Below, piece by piece: positions 1-11,855 of a stretch of DNA of 64,000 nucleotides. The stretch is from Temnothorax longispinosus. Lineage: Eukaryota > Arthropoda > Insecta > Hymenoptera > Formicidae. Every line of letters starts with the position of its first letter. Position 1 is the stretch's first letter. A model generated the notes under the pieces. It saw only the letters and a list, made by a program, of their open reading frames with translations, did not search any database and had not been told where the DNA came from. Location of the stretch: contig NC_092363.1 of NCBI RefSeq assembly GCF_030848805.1, positions 11,204,886-11,268,885 of the forward strand, given 5' to 3'. A program made the translations under genes and the position numbers.

Positions 1-224
1 TTTCAAATTTAATGTCTCCTCCGAAAGATAGCCCAGTTTCTCCGCACGAGCCCCACTCGTGCGGGGGGTGCAGTTTGGAATATAAAAATGCAGACGGTAG
101 AGGAACATTTGAAACTAATCCTAGAGGATAACAGTGTGATCGATCCAGATCAGACTGATGTAACATCCAATGATCTCTCAAATTGGTACAATAAAAATAT
201 ATATAAAGGTCAAGTATCTACGTT

Positions 225-372
225 GATTTAATTTTGCAAGACAAATTTAAATTAAACAAGGCGATAAAACAACTAAAGGAACTTATAAACAACGAACAGG
301 ACAAATCAATCGAAGAGTTTCTTATCAATCCAACCCCCACAGAAGCTACAGACTACTCGTTGTGGAAACTAA
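225..372 (+). pseudogene. Jockey-type LINE ORF2 fragment, linker before RT (arm 1, part A)
   Basis: The plus strand reads as part of the linker between endonuclease and reverse transcriptase of Jockey-clade elements, ending in PTPTEATDYSLWK, a recognisable Jockey motif. It breaks off after the W-K codons, where an AT-rich block follows. An in-frame stop lies just upstream near 230. An ATG at about 88 opens a short acidic reading frame leading into it whose origin I do not recognise. The mirror copy lies on the minus strand at 1399-1545. Confidence 0.6.
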
Positions 373-611
373 ATTATTCATGGTTATTTTAACAAATGTA
401 TATATTGTAAAATATATAAAATTTTAATACCTTTAGTATTGTTTCTACTGCAAATACTATAAGTCCTACTGTGCTTGCCGCTAGTATTGATAACATGTTC
501 CGCTTGTAATAATTTTGAGCTCCAAAATTACATGTTATATTTTAAAATATTATGAATATCAAATAGGCAATGCTTATTTTAAAAAAATTATTGTGAACCG
601 TTTTTGGGCAA

Positions 612-880
612 CTACTTGTTAGCTTGTAAATCATTTATTGTTTTTTTGACTTCTTCAGCTTTTATTTTTTGCAAGGGCATGTCCGCTTGCGATGGCGTTG
701 CTAGGTATTTCATGATTGTTTCTTCACTTTCTCGCTTTTCAGAAGACGCGTTTGCAATTGGTTCGAAGACTTTTTTGAGATGGTCTACAAATACTCTAGT
801 TTTGTTCTTATTGGTTGTTGTCGGCCATTCGCCGTTTTCTTGTTTTATGGGTCGAATTGTTTGTTGGGGGGTTTTTTTGA
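612..880 (-). pseudogene. Jockey-type LINE ORF2 fragment (arm 1, part B)
   Basis: Read on the minus strand this gives PQQTIPPIK, ENGEW, then a segment like the pre-RT region of Jockey elements (VFVDHLKKVFEP) and ends at DLQANK followed by a stop. This is the part that should follow part A in an intact element, but here it lies inverted relative to it. The RT catalytic core is absent, so the fragment cannot act as a polymerase. Confidence 0.6.
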
Positions 881-889
881 TCTCTGGTC

Positions 890-1156
890 AACGAAACCCC
901 CCAACAAACAATTCCACCTATAAAACAAGAAAACGGCGAATGGCCGGCAAGAACCAATAAGAACAAAACTAGAGTATTTGTAGACCATCTCAAAAAAGTC
1001 TTCGAACCAATTGCAAACGCGTCTTCTGAAGAGCGAGAAAGTGAAGAAACAATCATGAAATACCTAGCAACGCCATCGCAAGCGGACATGCCCTTGCAAA
1101 AAATAAAAGCTGAAGAAGTCAAAAAAACAATAAATGATTTACAAGCTAACAAGTAG
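890..1156 (+). pseudogene. Jockey-type LINE ORF2 fragment (arm 2, part B)
   Basis: This is the reverse-complement twin of the fragment at 612-880, open on the plus strand from PQQTIPPIK to DLQANK-stop. It differs from its twin by several substitutions. The conserved stop at the same place in all copies suggests that the duplicated source was already truncated. Confidence 0.6.
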
Positions 1157-1271
1157 TTGCCCAAAAACGGTTCACAATAATCTTTTTAAAATAAGCATTG
1201 CCTATTTGATATTCATAATATTTTAAAATATAACATGTAATTTTGGAGCTCAAAATTATTATAAGCGAAAC

Positions 1272-1382
1272 ATGTTATCAATAGTAGCGGCAAGCACAGT
1301 AGGACTTATTATAGTATTTGCAGTGGAGACAATACTAAAGGTATTAAAATTTTATATATTTTACAATATATACATTTGTTAA
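1272..1382 (+). CDS. Mini-ORF for a 36-residue hydrophobic peptide
   Basis: In the AT-rich block after the Jockey fragment an ATG opens a 36-codon frame encoding a mostly hydrophobic peptide with one likely membrane segment (starts MLSIVAASTVGL). The same frame recurs at 389-496 and 2032-2139, both on the minus strand, where it is 35 codons long. The difference is an in-frame 3-base indel, which mildly favours coding. I do not recognise the peptide; it could also be chance in AT-rich DNA. Confidence 0.25.
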   Translation: MLSIVAASTVGLIIVFAVETILKVLKFYIFYNIYIC

Positions 1383-1398
1383 AATAACCATGAATAAT

Positions 1399-1545
1399 TT
1401 AGTTTCCACAACGAGTAGTCTGTAGCTTCTGTGGGGGTTGGATTGATAAGAAACTCTTCGATTGATTTGTCCTGTTCGTTGTTTATAAGTTCCTTTAGTT
1501 GTTTTATCGCCTTGTTTAATTTAAATTTGTCTTGCAAAATTAAAT
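1399..1545 (-). pseudogene. Jockey-type LINE ORF2 fragment (arm 2, part A)
   Basis: This is the mirror copy of 225-372, carrying the EATDYSLWK motif on the minus strand. It joins the AT-rich block at 1399 exactly as in arm 1, so the rearrangement arose before the inverted duplication. Confidence 0.55.
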
Positions 1546-2009
1546 CAACGTAGATACTTGACCTTTATATATATTTTTATTGTACCAATTTGAGAGATCA
1601 TTGGATGTTACATCAGTCTGATCTGGATCGATCACACTGTTATCCTCTAGGATTAGTTTCAAATGTTCCTCTACCGTCTGCATTTTTATATTCCAAACTG
1701 CACCCCCCGCACGAGTGGGGCTCGTGCGGAGAAACTGGGCTATCTTTCGGAGGAGACATTAAATTTGAAATTGATCGTCAAGCTTGGGGAGCTTGGGAGT
1801 TTTTTCAGGTAGTATAGTAATTGCTTCTTTTCTCAGTTTTTCTTGCGACAGTTTTTCTACTTCGTTTTGTGCACAAGAGCACCTGTTAAGGGAACAAAAA
1901 AACCCTCGATAAATAATATTTTTACTTTTTGCAACAAATTTTCTTTATGCTGAGATTACGATTACATCAAAATATGAAAAAATTAAGAGAATCTAGATTA
2001 CTATACAAA

Positions 2010-2760
2010 AACTAAATTATTCATGGTTATTTTAACAAATGTATATATTGTAAAATATATAAAATTTTAATACCTTTAGTATTGTTTCTACTGCAAATAC
2101 TATAAGTCCTACTGTGCTTGCCGCTAGTATTGATAACATGTTCCGCTTGTAATAATTTTGAGCTCCAAAATTACATGTTATATTTTAAAATATTATGAAT
2201 ATCAAATAGGCAATGCTTATTTTAAAAAAATTATTGTGAACCGTTTTTGGGCAACTACTTGTTAGCTTGTAAATCATTTATTGTTTTTTTGACTTCTTCA
2301 GCTTTTATTTTTTGCAAGGGCATGTCCGCTTGCGATGGCGTTGCTAGGTATTTCATGATTGTTTCTTCTCTTTCTCGCTCTTCAGAAGACGCGTTTGCAA
2401 TTAGTTCGAAGACTTTTTTGAGATGGTCTACAAATACTCTAGTTTTGTTCTTATTGGTTCTTGCCGGCCATTCGCCGTTTTCTTATTTTATGGGTGGAAT
2501 TGTTTGTTGGGGGGTTTTTTTTATCTTTCTGGTAAGTTTCCACAACGAGTATAGTCTGTAGCTTTTGTGGGGGTTGGATTGATAAGAAACTCTTCGATTG
2601 ATTTGTCCTGTTCGTTCTTTATAAGTTCCTTTAGTTGTTTTATCACCTTGCTTAATTTAAATTTGTCTTGCAAAATTAAATCAACGTAGATACTTACCCT
2701 TTATATGTATTTTTATTGTACTAATTTGAGAGATCATTGGATGTTACATCTTTCTGATCC
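2010..2760 (-). pseudogene. Jockey-type LINE fragment, third and collinear copy
   Basis: On the minus strand this copy runs without rearrangement from part A (about 2760-2530) through the junction (LWK then LTRKIKK then PQQTIPPIK) into part B (2520-2255) and then the AT-rich block (2247-2010). It therefore shows the ancestral order from which the palindrome at 1-1770 was rearranged. Small indels (for example an extra pair of bases before the LWK codons) break the frame. The 5' end is interrupted by the small TIR element at 2759-2901. Confidence 0.6.
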
Positions 2761-2901
2761 CACACAGCACACTTTATCTGAGGGACGTCCTACAGATAAA
2801 GTGGGATATCTCAATAACCGGTGGATATCCAGTAGATATTTAATATCCGGTGGATATCCAGCGGATGCACAATGTCCTCAAAATATCCTGTGCTGTGTGG
2901 G
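2759..2901. mobile_element. MITE with 12-bp TIRs CCCACACAGCAC
   Basis: The ends are perfect inverted repeats CCCACACAGCAC/GTGCTGTGTGGG. The empty site can be read from the two palindrome copies (TCTGATCTGG), which shows that the insertion duplicated the dinucleotide AT. The 143-bp interior is non-coding and repeats GGATATCC-type words. A 2-bp AT duplication is what I recall for ISL2EU-type elements, but family placement is only an inference. Confidence 0.7.
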
Positions 2902-3130
2902 ATCTGGATCAGTGCCATCATGTTGTACAAGTTCTCTGCTCCTGATTGTCACATAAAGGAGATCGTAAAATTTATCAGAGACAATTATCTGCGAGTTGCG
3001 TGAGAATTTTCGCGGTTTATTATTTCGCGATATAAAATGCGTGTGCATAAAATTACAATAAAATGTTCATTTACTTGTTACAAAGTATCTTTCGAAACTT
3101 CCGTGTAATTGTTTGTAAGCGCTAAGATAC

Positions 3131-3735
3131 TGCCCACACAGAACAAAAAGCTCTAATAGACGTCTACTAGACGTCCATCATGGAGATTAAAAACCTCCAC
3201 TAGACATCCATGTAACTTTTTATGGACGTCTACTAGACATCCATAGTTCCGCATTTCACACCTTTATTCGACCTCCATTAGACGTATTGATAGATGTATT
3301 TTAGAAGTCATATAGATCAACCATAGATGTTTCATGGAGCTTCGATGAATAATTAAAATATGTTAACTAAACGTTTTATAGATTCTTTATGGATATACAC
3401 CTTGTTTATAAAGCTTACAACAAATTAGATAATATTTATAAGTTGTATCCAACAAATTATCAAAAATTGCTTCGCAGACCCGTGCTATATATGATACCAG
3501 AGGTATCACTTTAGATGATCTGCAGCAAAAAATTATCGCAGTCAGGCCTCTCACAGGCTCGTCTCTTATATAGCGCGTGATGTTTTTTTTATTACGAGAA
3601 AGTACTGGCGCGTGGTAGCCGCGTCGTGTCGTTAACGTCTATTAAATATCCACCAAAGCTTCATTTAATGTCTCTAGTTAACGTCTATTAGATATCCACC
3701 AGAGCTCCATTAAACGTCTACGATTAATCTATATA
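3131..3735. repeat. Repeat region built from TAGACGTCTA / AGATATCCACC words
   Basis: The region begins with CCCACACAGAAC, which resembles the end of the MITE at 2759, and then contains many diverged copies of words such as TAGACGTCCAT, TAGACATCCAT and TTAGATATCCACC in both orientations, clustered at 3150-3300 and 3630-3735. No matching right-hand terminus was found. It is probably a larger relative of the neighbouring MITE. No coding capacity is seen. Confidence 0.45.
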
Positions 3736-3930
3736 ACGTAATACTTCCAAAAATTGTATAAAACTCAATCATTTTAAATTATCTAAAAATTTGAATTTAC
3801 TTATAAAACTTAAATATTGATCTGTGATCAATATTTGTACATAAATCAATATTTGATATTTGTATCAATATCAAATATTGATTTTATAAATATCAATATT
3901 TGTATATAAACCTGTAGAAACTTGTGTAAA

Positions 3931-4073
3931 AAGCCTTGTGTACACGACGCTAGAAATCGGTCCAAGTCCTCGATTCAAGTTCTCGAATAGAAGTAGTTGT
4001 ACTTTGATGATTTTAGATAGCATTATAGTCGAAAAATGTGGGGTCGAGAGCTGAGTATGAGCCTGGGCCTGTG

Positions 4074-4126
<53 letters not shown>

Positions 4127-4397
4127 ATTCTCTTTTCTTTATTTATCAAAGATTTATGAAAGTTATATACATTTCCGTTGTCCAACGTTACATTGACCAT
4201 CATTGACTAGCTATTTATAAAGTAATAACGTTGGCAACATGGAATTGAATCGATAACTTATACAGAGAAATAGGACAGGATGCTTTTTTCTGTACGAGAT
4301 TTCTATTCGAGAAATTCATCCGAGTTGTCTGTGTACACGATTCGAGTTCTAATAACTTTTTCTCGGGCCGATTTCTACTATCGTGTACACAAGGCTT
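3931..4397. mobile_element. Non-autonomous TIR element with 17-bp perfect TIRs
   Basis: AAGCCTTGTGTACACGA at 3931-3947 is perfectly inverted at 4381-4397, and the subterminal parts (AGAAATCGG, TTCTCGAATAGAA) are also inverted. The 467-bp interior holds a long TA microsatellite and no protein. The target-site duplication is not clear: the left flank is AAA-rich and the right flank starts AAG. Confidence 0.65.
4076..4127. repeat. (TA)n microsatellite
   Basis: About 50 bases of nearly pure alternating TA, inside the TIR element at 3931-4397. Confidence 0.9.
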
Positions 4398-4807
4398 AAG
4401 CGGCAGATTGTGACGGCTAAAATGTCAAGTAAATAGTTAATTATCGACGCGGTGATTATAAGAATTTGACAGTTTGTGAGAAGTGACGTAGGATAGTTGG
4501 CGCTAGCAGCGATTGAAAGAGAAGCATGATTATATAATATTTTGAGGCTTGAGGTGGTAAGTCGCGAAGTAGCCAGCATGAGAATAACAAGTATTAGAGA
4601 GTAAGAGAGTAAGGAGGAAGCCAGCGCGAGAATGGCACGTACTATTAGAAGCGAATATGGTATTTGATTTTCTGACAACAAAGAGAATTGTGAAATTGTG
4701 TATATTTATTGAAATTGTGTATTTATTGAAAAACTGAGTATTTATTGAAGCGTATTGATTGGAAACGAATATTACCAGAGAAATTGTATTTGACATTTTG
4801 GTTTTGA

Positions 4808-4841
<34 letters not shown>

Positions 4842-5100
4842 CCTGACAATAAAGTGTTCTTATTAAAGCTGTTTTATACTAAACGTTTACACTTGTCTCA
4901 TTTATATTATCTTTATTTTCTTTCCTCTTTATTCTTATATTTTTCTTTTGCAGCTGCTTTTAATGTATAAATGTTTTATATCCTTAATTTGTTACTATTT
5001 TTGTAATTCAGTATCGACGCTTTAGGGGACGTCGTCCCAGAGCGTCTAATAAATGACGATTCTGATTCTGATTCTGATTCTCTCGCGATGAAGAGATCGA
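4398..5100. other. Gene-poor AT-rich spacer with microsatellites
   Basis: No convincing gene is seen; the open frames here are low-complexity. A second (TA)n tract lies at 4807-4841. At 5058-5082 there is a TTCTGA hexamer array preceded by an AATAAATGA-type context, which resembles the tandem 3' tail of some non-LTR retrotransposons; no ORF of such an element is attached. Confidence 0.4.
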
Positions 5101-8100
5101 TTAGAATTAAGCGGTGCCGCGCGGTGCGCGCAAACGTTTAAACCGATTACACATGGAATGCGCGGAATTTCGCGTGCGAGCTTTAATTAGATCGTCGGCG
5201 GCGAGGCGATCGTTGATTGGAAAACGCACGGAAATCGCGCGATTTGCGCGCTCGTCGAGCGCGAGCGCGGAGGCATTCGCGTTGCGAAGCGCGTTTCTCA
5301 ACGAGAAACCTTCTCCGCGATCCGTGAAATTGCGCTCGCTGTCAGAGGCTTGATTAATACCGCGGGTGAGTACCGAAGACACCGCGGGTTAACCGAGTCG
5401 CGTAACCGTAGACATCCAACTCGCGATCTCGAGCGGTCCGCAACCACCCTCGCAACGTTTGTCTTGTATAAGTGAAATGTCAGGAACTTCGCTCGCATTC
5501 TCAGCTATTCACGCAATGTCGAGGACGAACATTGCTATCTCTTAAAGAATGAAGACCAATAAATGATTAATTAATCATGTAGAACGTTTCGAAGCTCGAT
5601 TCTTTTTCGCGTCATATATAATATTCTTTGCGAAAAGTTGCTCGAAGCGTTTGGCGGAGATCGGCCGCGTGCCGTAGGTCGCGATGATGCAAAACAGCAT
5701 CACAACGCGCATCATTAGAGAGCAAACATCAAATTGTCGATTGACGATTATATCCGCGGACGTGCGACAATCACATTCGCGGCACGATTTCCGGGCGGTA
5801 CAACGACACACTGATTGCGGTATTGCGTCAAGTGCGGGCCGGATATCGGGGGGAGGGCGAGGGTAATCTCGCCCGGTCTCGCTGTAAAACAATTAGCCCG
5901 CTCGTCCGATATGCGCATCGTCGCGTTAAGCGCGGTCTGCACGGAGTCGACGATCTCTGCCGGCTCCGCCGGTGACGAATACAATGCGACGCACAATCCC
6001 GACGTGTTCGGCCGCCGCGCAAAGTCGCGCGGTCGATTCGACGGCGTTCGGCGCCACGCCGGTAGTACGTCGTCGACGGAATTACGCGCGTGTCGCGTCG
6101 CTGCATACGTAATCGGGCGTTGCGTCGCGTCGCGTTACCCCTTAGCCCTAATGCATATTCGCTCATCATCGATCCTGCGATTTTCATCGGGCGCCGCGCC
6201 ACTTGACAAGCAAACCTTTTTCCTCCGTTAGAAACAACGGGGTAAAAGACACACGCGGGGAGATCGTCTGATCAAATTTCGAAATACACGGCTTCTTGAC
6301 GTTTATTGTATCTTTCTCTCTTTTGCCAAAATTGTAATAATCTGTATATTGTGCATGGAATGTCGAGACGTCGGAAGAAAGTTGATATGTTACATAAAGT
6401 TCAATATCCGAGTTACTTGTTTTATGAACGGGCTTTTGATTTTTTAAACTGTTCTTCTTGCAAAGGAAAGATATTTTTTAAATTAAGGAAAAAATCCGTT
6501 AACAGCCAGAACTGCATCTTGGTTGCCTAATAATATTATTAGAATGAATCTTACGTGCAATTCTTCGTCTTAGCAAGCTTCGCGTCGTTACTTTCGGACT
6601 TAAAACGCAATCTCAACCATAGCTAGAACAGCACAATCATATAATTAAATTGCTAATCAATTTATTAATTTAATCACAATAACACAATCGTTAAATATAT
6701 TTTTTATAAACGTGCGGGATATACAATCGCAATGATTTCGACCAACAATTTAATTAGTATTCGCAAAGCCGATCAAGGGTGCGGCCGAGCGGAGAATTAA
6801 TATTTTTCATTGCACAACAATTTAATAAATTAAAACGACAACTAGATTCGCACAGATAAAACAACGATCTAATACATACATTGACACAACAAATCTCCGC
6901 CCATTCGGATAGCATCCGTTCCCACAACCTGGTGTGTTTCAATCAGCCGCGTGCGTCCGGAGCAACATTATCAATCTGAACGCGAAACGCGCGTAAATAA
7001 AGTCCGGCGAAAACGTCAGCGGGACAACCGGCCGCGGAAGTACAGCATGTTGCAAAACTGCGTTTTACAAATTTGCGCCCCTCCCGTTGTCGACAGGCTC
7101 TCCCGGGTCCCGGGGGACCGGAGAACCGGAAGCGGCGAGCAATGGCGAAGAGGCGCGCCGGTAGTGGCATTATTGCGCAATTAACGAGGGGCAAAACGTG
7201 CTATGACGAGGGGGTGGAACTCGCGAAAACCGGCCAATAATTATAACACGACTTCGCGGAGCGGTTATTGTCCCAATTCGACGGACAAAGGGAACGGGGC
7301 AACAGGCACGAGATGGAAGAGGGGTCAGACAGGGGAGGGGAAGGGCAGTATCGCGCTTTGTGGATAATGGCTGCGCTTGAGAGGTCATGTGAGCCTGACG
7401 TTCCAGCATGTCAACAGCAACTATGCATCATCGGATGTCTGCCGCACGTAAACGCCTGTCTCCTCTCTCCCTTCGCGCGCCTCCATCCCGTCCACCCCCT
7501 TTCGGCGCCCCCCTCTCCTGGATCGTTTCTGCTCTGACTCGACGGCCCTTCCGTCGACCGCCGATCCTACCCCTCCACCATCACGACCCCTGGGTCAGAT
7601 ATACGGGCTCGTTCATTATAATAAGCAGCGACGGTCAAATGAACCCTCGTTAACCATGAAATATCGATTTCGCCTCGTCCGAGTGCAAAGATCGAGTCAC
7701 GGTGAGCCATGATCGTCGCGCTGTTCATCATGGCGCGCCGATTCCCCGTTCATATAGGCAAGGGGCTCGATTATTTTTCCGCGCTCTCACTTCATCAATT
7801 GAACGTCAATAATCCTCGGACCGTTTAATGTCTTCGTCTTCTCCTCGCCGCGGCAATTTTATGTCGACGTGAACGCCGGGACGCGTAAATCCCGGGCGCA
7901 GCCCATGCGTCACGCGGAAATGGACACCCCGGGTCGGGTGGCGAGCCGTAGATCGACCCCCGGGTTGCACTTGACACTACATCGTCGTCGTAATAACAAT
8001 TCATTTTCGGCAGCGGCATGATTTCCCCGGGAACGTGACCGCACTACATACGTTGCTCAAGGGCGAGCGGTAACAGTGGCGCAGGACAGACGGCGGCGGT

Positions 8101-8160
8101 CCGAGGGACGGCGGGGGGACAGGGGGGGTATTAACGTGCGGTTACTCGTGTACCGCGCTG
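5101..8160. other. CpG-rich non-coding stretch, no recognised gene
   Basis: The DNA is unusually CpG-rich (for example 5110-5420, 5640-6220, 6940-7260 and 7830-8140). Open frames occur on both strands at the same places, as expected for CpG-rich DNA without stops, and none shows a known domain. It may be conserved intergenic or regulatory DNA or the edge of a gene outside the window. I see no tRNA or rRNA in it. Confidence 0.35.
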
Positions 8161-11100
8161 CGAAATTACTTTAAATTATGGAGAACGGCCGAGAGAGAAA
8201 AGAGATTGGGAAGTATGGCACGTTTCTCGCTGGCCGGCTGCATTCCCCCTCTACCCTCAGCAGAAAGAGGAATTGGAGAGAAAAAAAAAAAGAAACGTTA
8301 ATGCTCTTTCCCTCTTATACTTCTTCTCCCATTTTAGTTCTTCTCTTTCGCCTCTGCTGCGAGGTAAGTACTCTATATCCCGCTACACACTCGTCGTTTT
8401 CAGCCGTTTTCTTCTTTCCTCCCTATAAAGTCTCTCACTCCCGCGTTACCCCGTCCTTCCATTTTCATCACCCTTGCATCTTTGACCTCGGTGTCTTTTT
8501 CTTTCTCTTTCCACTCCTGAGCCGTGCTCCTTGTTTTTCTGCTTCTTAAAGCTTTACTTCTTACCCACGCGCTTGTACTCTTTTTTTATCCTTCATTCTT
8601 GGTTACTGCCTGAGTCTGTATTTTCATACTCGTTTTGTCTCTTTAATTCAATTTTTTTCCATTTTAATTTTTATTTATCGTTACTAGAGCAGAATTTCGC
8701 TAATATTGGTATTCATGGTTAACATAGCTTTGTAAAAAAAGAATATTAAAAAGCACAATAAATTATTAGCAATTATGTCTCCGCATTTATGACAATCGAA
8801 TATGTAAGACGTTGTCAGTCTTATAACTTATAACGTAGTTTATAGACAATTTATTAAATGTGCCTTATATTTTTGATAAATGCTGCATAAAAAAGAACAT
8901 GTATCTATTTTACTTATTTTTCGTAATATTTATAACCTTTTTAAAAAAAAATAGGGATTTCCGCAAGAAGAATGTTGAGGTGATTATTTATTATTTATTA
9001 TTTATTATTAGGTCTAAATTGAAAACATTATTTGTTTCCATTATCTTTTATTATTCCGAGATCTACCAATGTCAAGTTTTTTGCATTAAATATTTTTTCA
9101 ATTGCATTTCAATATTTTCTATGATCGTGATGGGTTTAAAAATGTTTAATTTTTTAAAACATTATATTTCCTCTTTCTATCTCGCACAATTTTCTGATTT
9201 TGACACTTTTGTTAAAAAACATTTTTTACATTTTTAAAATTATGAAATGTTAACCAATACTTATTATTCACTTAAATATTCTTTTTACGGAAATCAACAC
9301 CATTTATGTAGTTGCATGCACAATTATTTTATATTTATGATTGAATATATTGAAACAGTTTTGTACATATAGTCGTACGCGTGTGCCACTTCCGCGCGAA
9401 GTACAACCCCCAACTCGGCTGCATATCTCCACGCCAGGAATTGGAGTGGATGGCGAACGTGGGTACAATAGTTCGCATTGTATTGGATCTAGCCGAGTGA
9501 TAGGCTCCTTTCCCGATCTCCTCCTGCCTCTCCCTGCTTTTCCCCCTGCCTGGGAGTCTCACCATCCTCAACCCCTTCGTACCCGCTCTCCTATCGTATC
9601 TCATTTTCTGAAGGCCCGGCGCGAGCGTGTATTATTGTACCGCTCGCTATGCCCAAATCTCGCTATCTATCGCCATTGCGGCCAACTGCGTCGCCTCTGC
9701 CGTTTTGTGCCCTTTCAGCCGTGCTTTGGTTTAAGTGCACCGCGGATCCGAACGATGCGCGAATGCATTCCTCGAGGGTGGACGATTCCTATCGCGCTTT
9801 GTCGATACTTTGTAACAAATGCCTTTGACAATCGATATCATTGCAAAATCTTAAATTGTAAATTGACAAGTTGAATTTTTTTTTTATAAAATTATTATTA
9901 AATTAACGAAAGAATAGTATATTGCTATAACTTACTACAAAAGCTACACTACAGAAGAGGAAGGTAGGATAGATGTATTGATAAATATTCACAATCGGTT
10001 TCTTAAAATTGTTTTTATAAGTTATTTAAGGAAGAGAAGAGCTGTTGATTTGACAAAATGCACTACTCACAAAAGCCGAGGTTTTATTTTGTTATCGTAT
10101 GTAGATAATAATTTCAAGTTCACGAGTGTCGCGGAGTATGTCTAAAAATATGAGGTAAAATACCGATGAGGACCTGAGCCGAGAAATCAATCGTTTGGAC
10201 CCATGATTAACGTTCGCGAACAACGTACGTCAAGCGTGTGCGCGGAGCACGAATCCAGACCATTGCGATATCTGAATATCCGCGAGGCACGCGAATTGTC
10301 CCACTATCTGATTGCGCGCAGATAGACTCGGATCTCATTTCCTGAGTACATTCATAGTATTTCATATATGTACGCGCGTGTTCGAGGCGAATGCGTTTAT
10401 GCTTTGCGACGTGATATTTGTTATATTACAAACCGGTGCCTCGTAACGATCACTTTTCCAATTGTAAACACTTTTGTCGCGGTAAAACGATCGTCGAGTT
10501 TGCAATAAGTTCCAATTATTGAGGTTTAAACAAGAATGTAAATTTGCAGAGAAGTTGTAATAAGCTTCGAAGGGAGTGTTAAAGTAGACGACTTTTTGTA
10601 CCGCATGCAAGTCTCACAGCATTGCAGCTTCAGAGATATTCCTTCCCGAGCGAAAATAATTGTGAATTTTACCTTCCTAAAATCGGCCGAATATGTGCGC
10701 AGCGAAAATTCGTCGCTTAAACGAGACGGTAATCCGGGCGTAAGAGTAAGCGGCGAGCAGTACGCTTTTGAAAATTCGTTCCATCAACGCTAATTTATCG
10801 TTGCCCTCTAACCCCTGGCGAGCCCCTTCCCCGCCGAAATACGCAGATTTCAGTAGTCGAACCGCGTGTATGTCAGGTGTGTGATCCCAATAACGGCAGT
10901 GCGCGCAGATAATTTGCTGCATTATAGTATCGTACACTGTATACAGGAGGGTTTCATATAATTAGGCACACGATTGGCCGTGGCAAAAACGCGATATCGG
11001 ATTATTCGTTCGGTGTGCAAACACGACCACGCAAATACGAATATTCCAAATTACGAAAACGGAAACGCGGGCACAAACCCTCTTTTAGCATATAGCTTTA

Positions 11101-11355
11101 TGCGACTGCAGAGGGTAGCTGTATACAAATAAAAAATTACAGTTTACTTATTTAGGGCTATATATGTCGGTGATTATAACTATTCTAGACTTTCTCACAA
11201 TTATAAATTATAACTTAAATATTATTATCACCGGAATTATTCAGCACGATTATAAAATTCTAGAAGGATGTCATTTACGCTTAGAACTGTCCTTTATACA
11301 ATCTGTCCATCCCGATTGAATCTATCGACTAGGTATCGAGCAGAGACTGATACCG
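8161..11355. other. Mixed pyrimidine-rich, AT-rich and CpG-rich spacer, no recognised gene
   Basis: 8280-8660 is pyrimidine-rich on the plus strand, 8700-9350 is AT-rich, and 9360-9830 and 10180-11100 are again CpG-rich. The longest frame (9341-9874, plus) has no recognisable domain and atypical composition, so I do not call it. The sequence then runs into the assembly gap. Confidence 0.35.
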
Positions 11356-11855
11356 NNNNNNNNNNNNNNNNNNNNNNNNNNNNNNNNNNNNNNNNNNNNN
11401 NNNNNNNNNNNNNNNNNNNNNNNNNNNNNNNNNNNNNNNNNNNNNNNNNNNNNNNNNNNNNNNNNNNNNNNNNNNNNNNNNNNNNNNNNNNNNNNNNNNN
11501 NNNNNNNNNNNNNNNNNNNNNNNNNNNNNNNNNNNNNNNNNNNNNNNNNNNNNNNNNNNNNNNNNNNNNNNNNNNNNNNNNNNNNNNNNNNNNNNNNNNN
11601 NNNNNNNNNNNNNNNNNNNNNNNNNNNNNNNNNNNNNNNNNNNNNNNNNNNNNNNNNNNNNNNNNNNNNNNNNNNNNNNNNNNNNNNNNNNNNNNNNNNN
11701 NNNNNNNNNNNNNNNNNNNNNNNNNNNNNNNNNNNNNNNNNNNNNNNNNNNNNNNNNNNNNNNNNNNNNNNNNNNNNNNNNNNNNNNNNNNNNNNNNNNN
11801 NNNNNNNNNNNNNNNNNNNNNNNNNNNNNNNNNNNNNNNNNNNNNNNNNNNNNNN
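11356..11855. other. Assembly gap (500 N)
   Basis: Exactly 500 N, which looks like a fixed-size scaffolding gap. The 5' half of the BEL/Pao element at 15225-17607 and the 5' part of the Helitron are missing from the window and could lie in it. Protein frames drawn through it are artefacts. Confidence 0.99.

Larger units (their letters stand above)
1..1770. repeat. Large inverted repeat (palindrome) of Jockey-type fragments
   Basis: Bases 1-870 and about 900-1770 are near-perfect reverse complements with a spacer of about 20 bases near 885. The arms differ by scattered substitutions and small indels, so this is an aged duplication and not a simple mirror-image read artefact. Each arm holds a Jockey fragment in one orientation, a 240-base AT-rich block, and a second Jockey fragment in the opposite orientation. 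The repeat may extend left of the window. A short perfect hairpin (CCGCACGAG/CTCGTGCGG) lies at 42-65 and its mirror at about 1707-1730. Confidence 0.9.

Noticed and set aside
604..1164. 118-residue frames starting MGNYLLACKSF
   Set aside because: They are antisense shadows of the Jockey fragments, whose sense reading is recognisable.
1..1770. Palindrome explained as a mirror-image assembly artefact
   Set aside because: The arms differ at many positions and a third independent copy carries the same sequences, so a read-through artefact is unlikely.
5101..8160. Many overlapping frames of 60-138 residues on both strands in CpG-rich DNA
   Set aside because: No known domain and no consistent strand; CpG-rich DNA is poor in stop codons by composition.
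9341..9874. 177-residue frame on the plus strand
   Set aside because: Its composition looks non-coding, it has no motif or splice context, and an opposing frame overlaps it.
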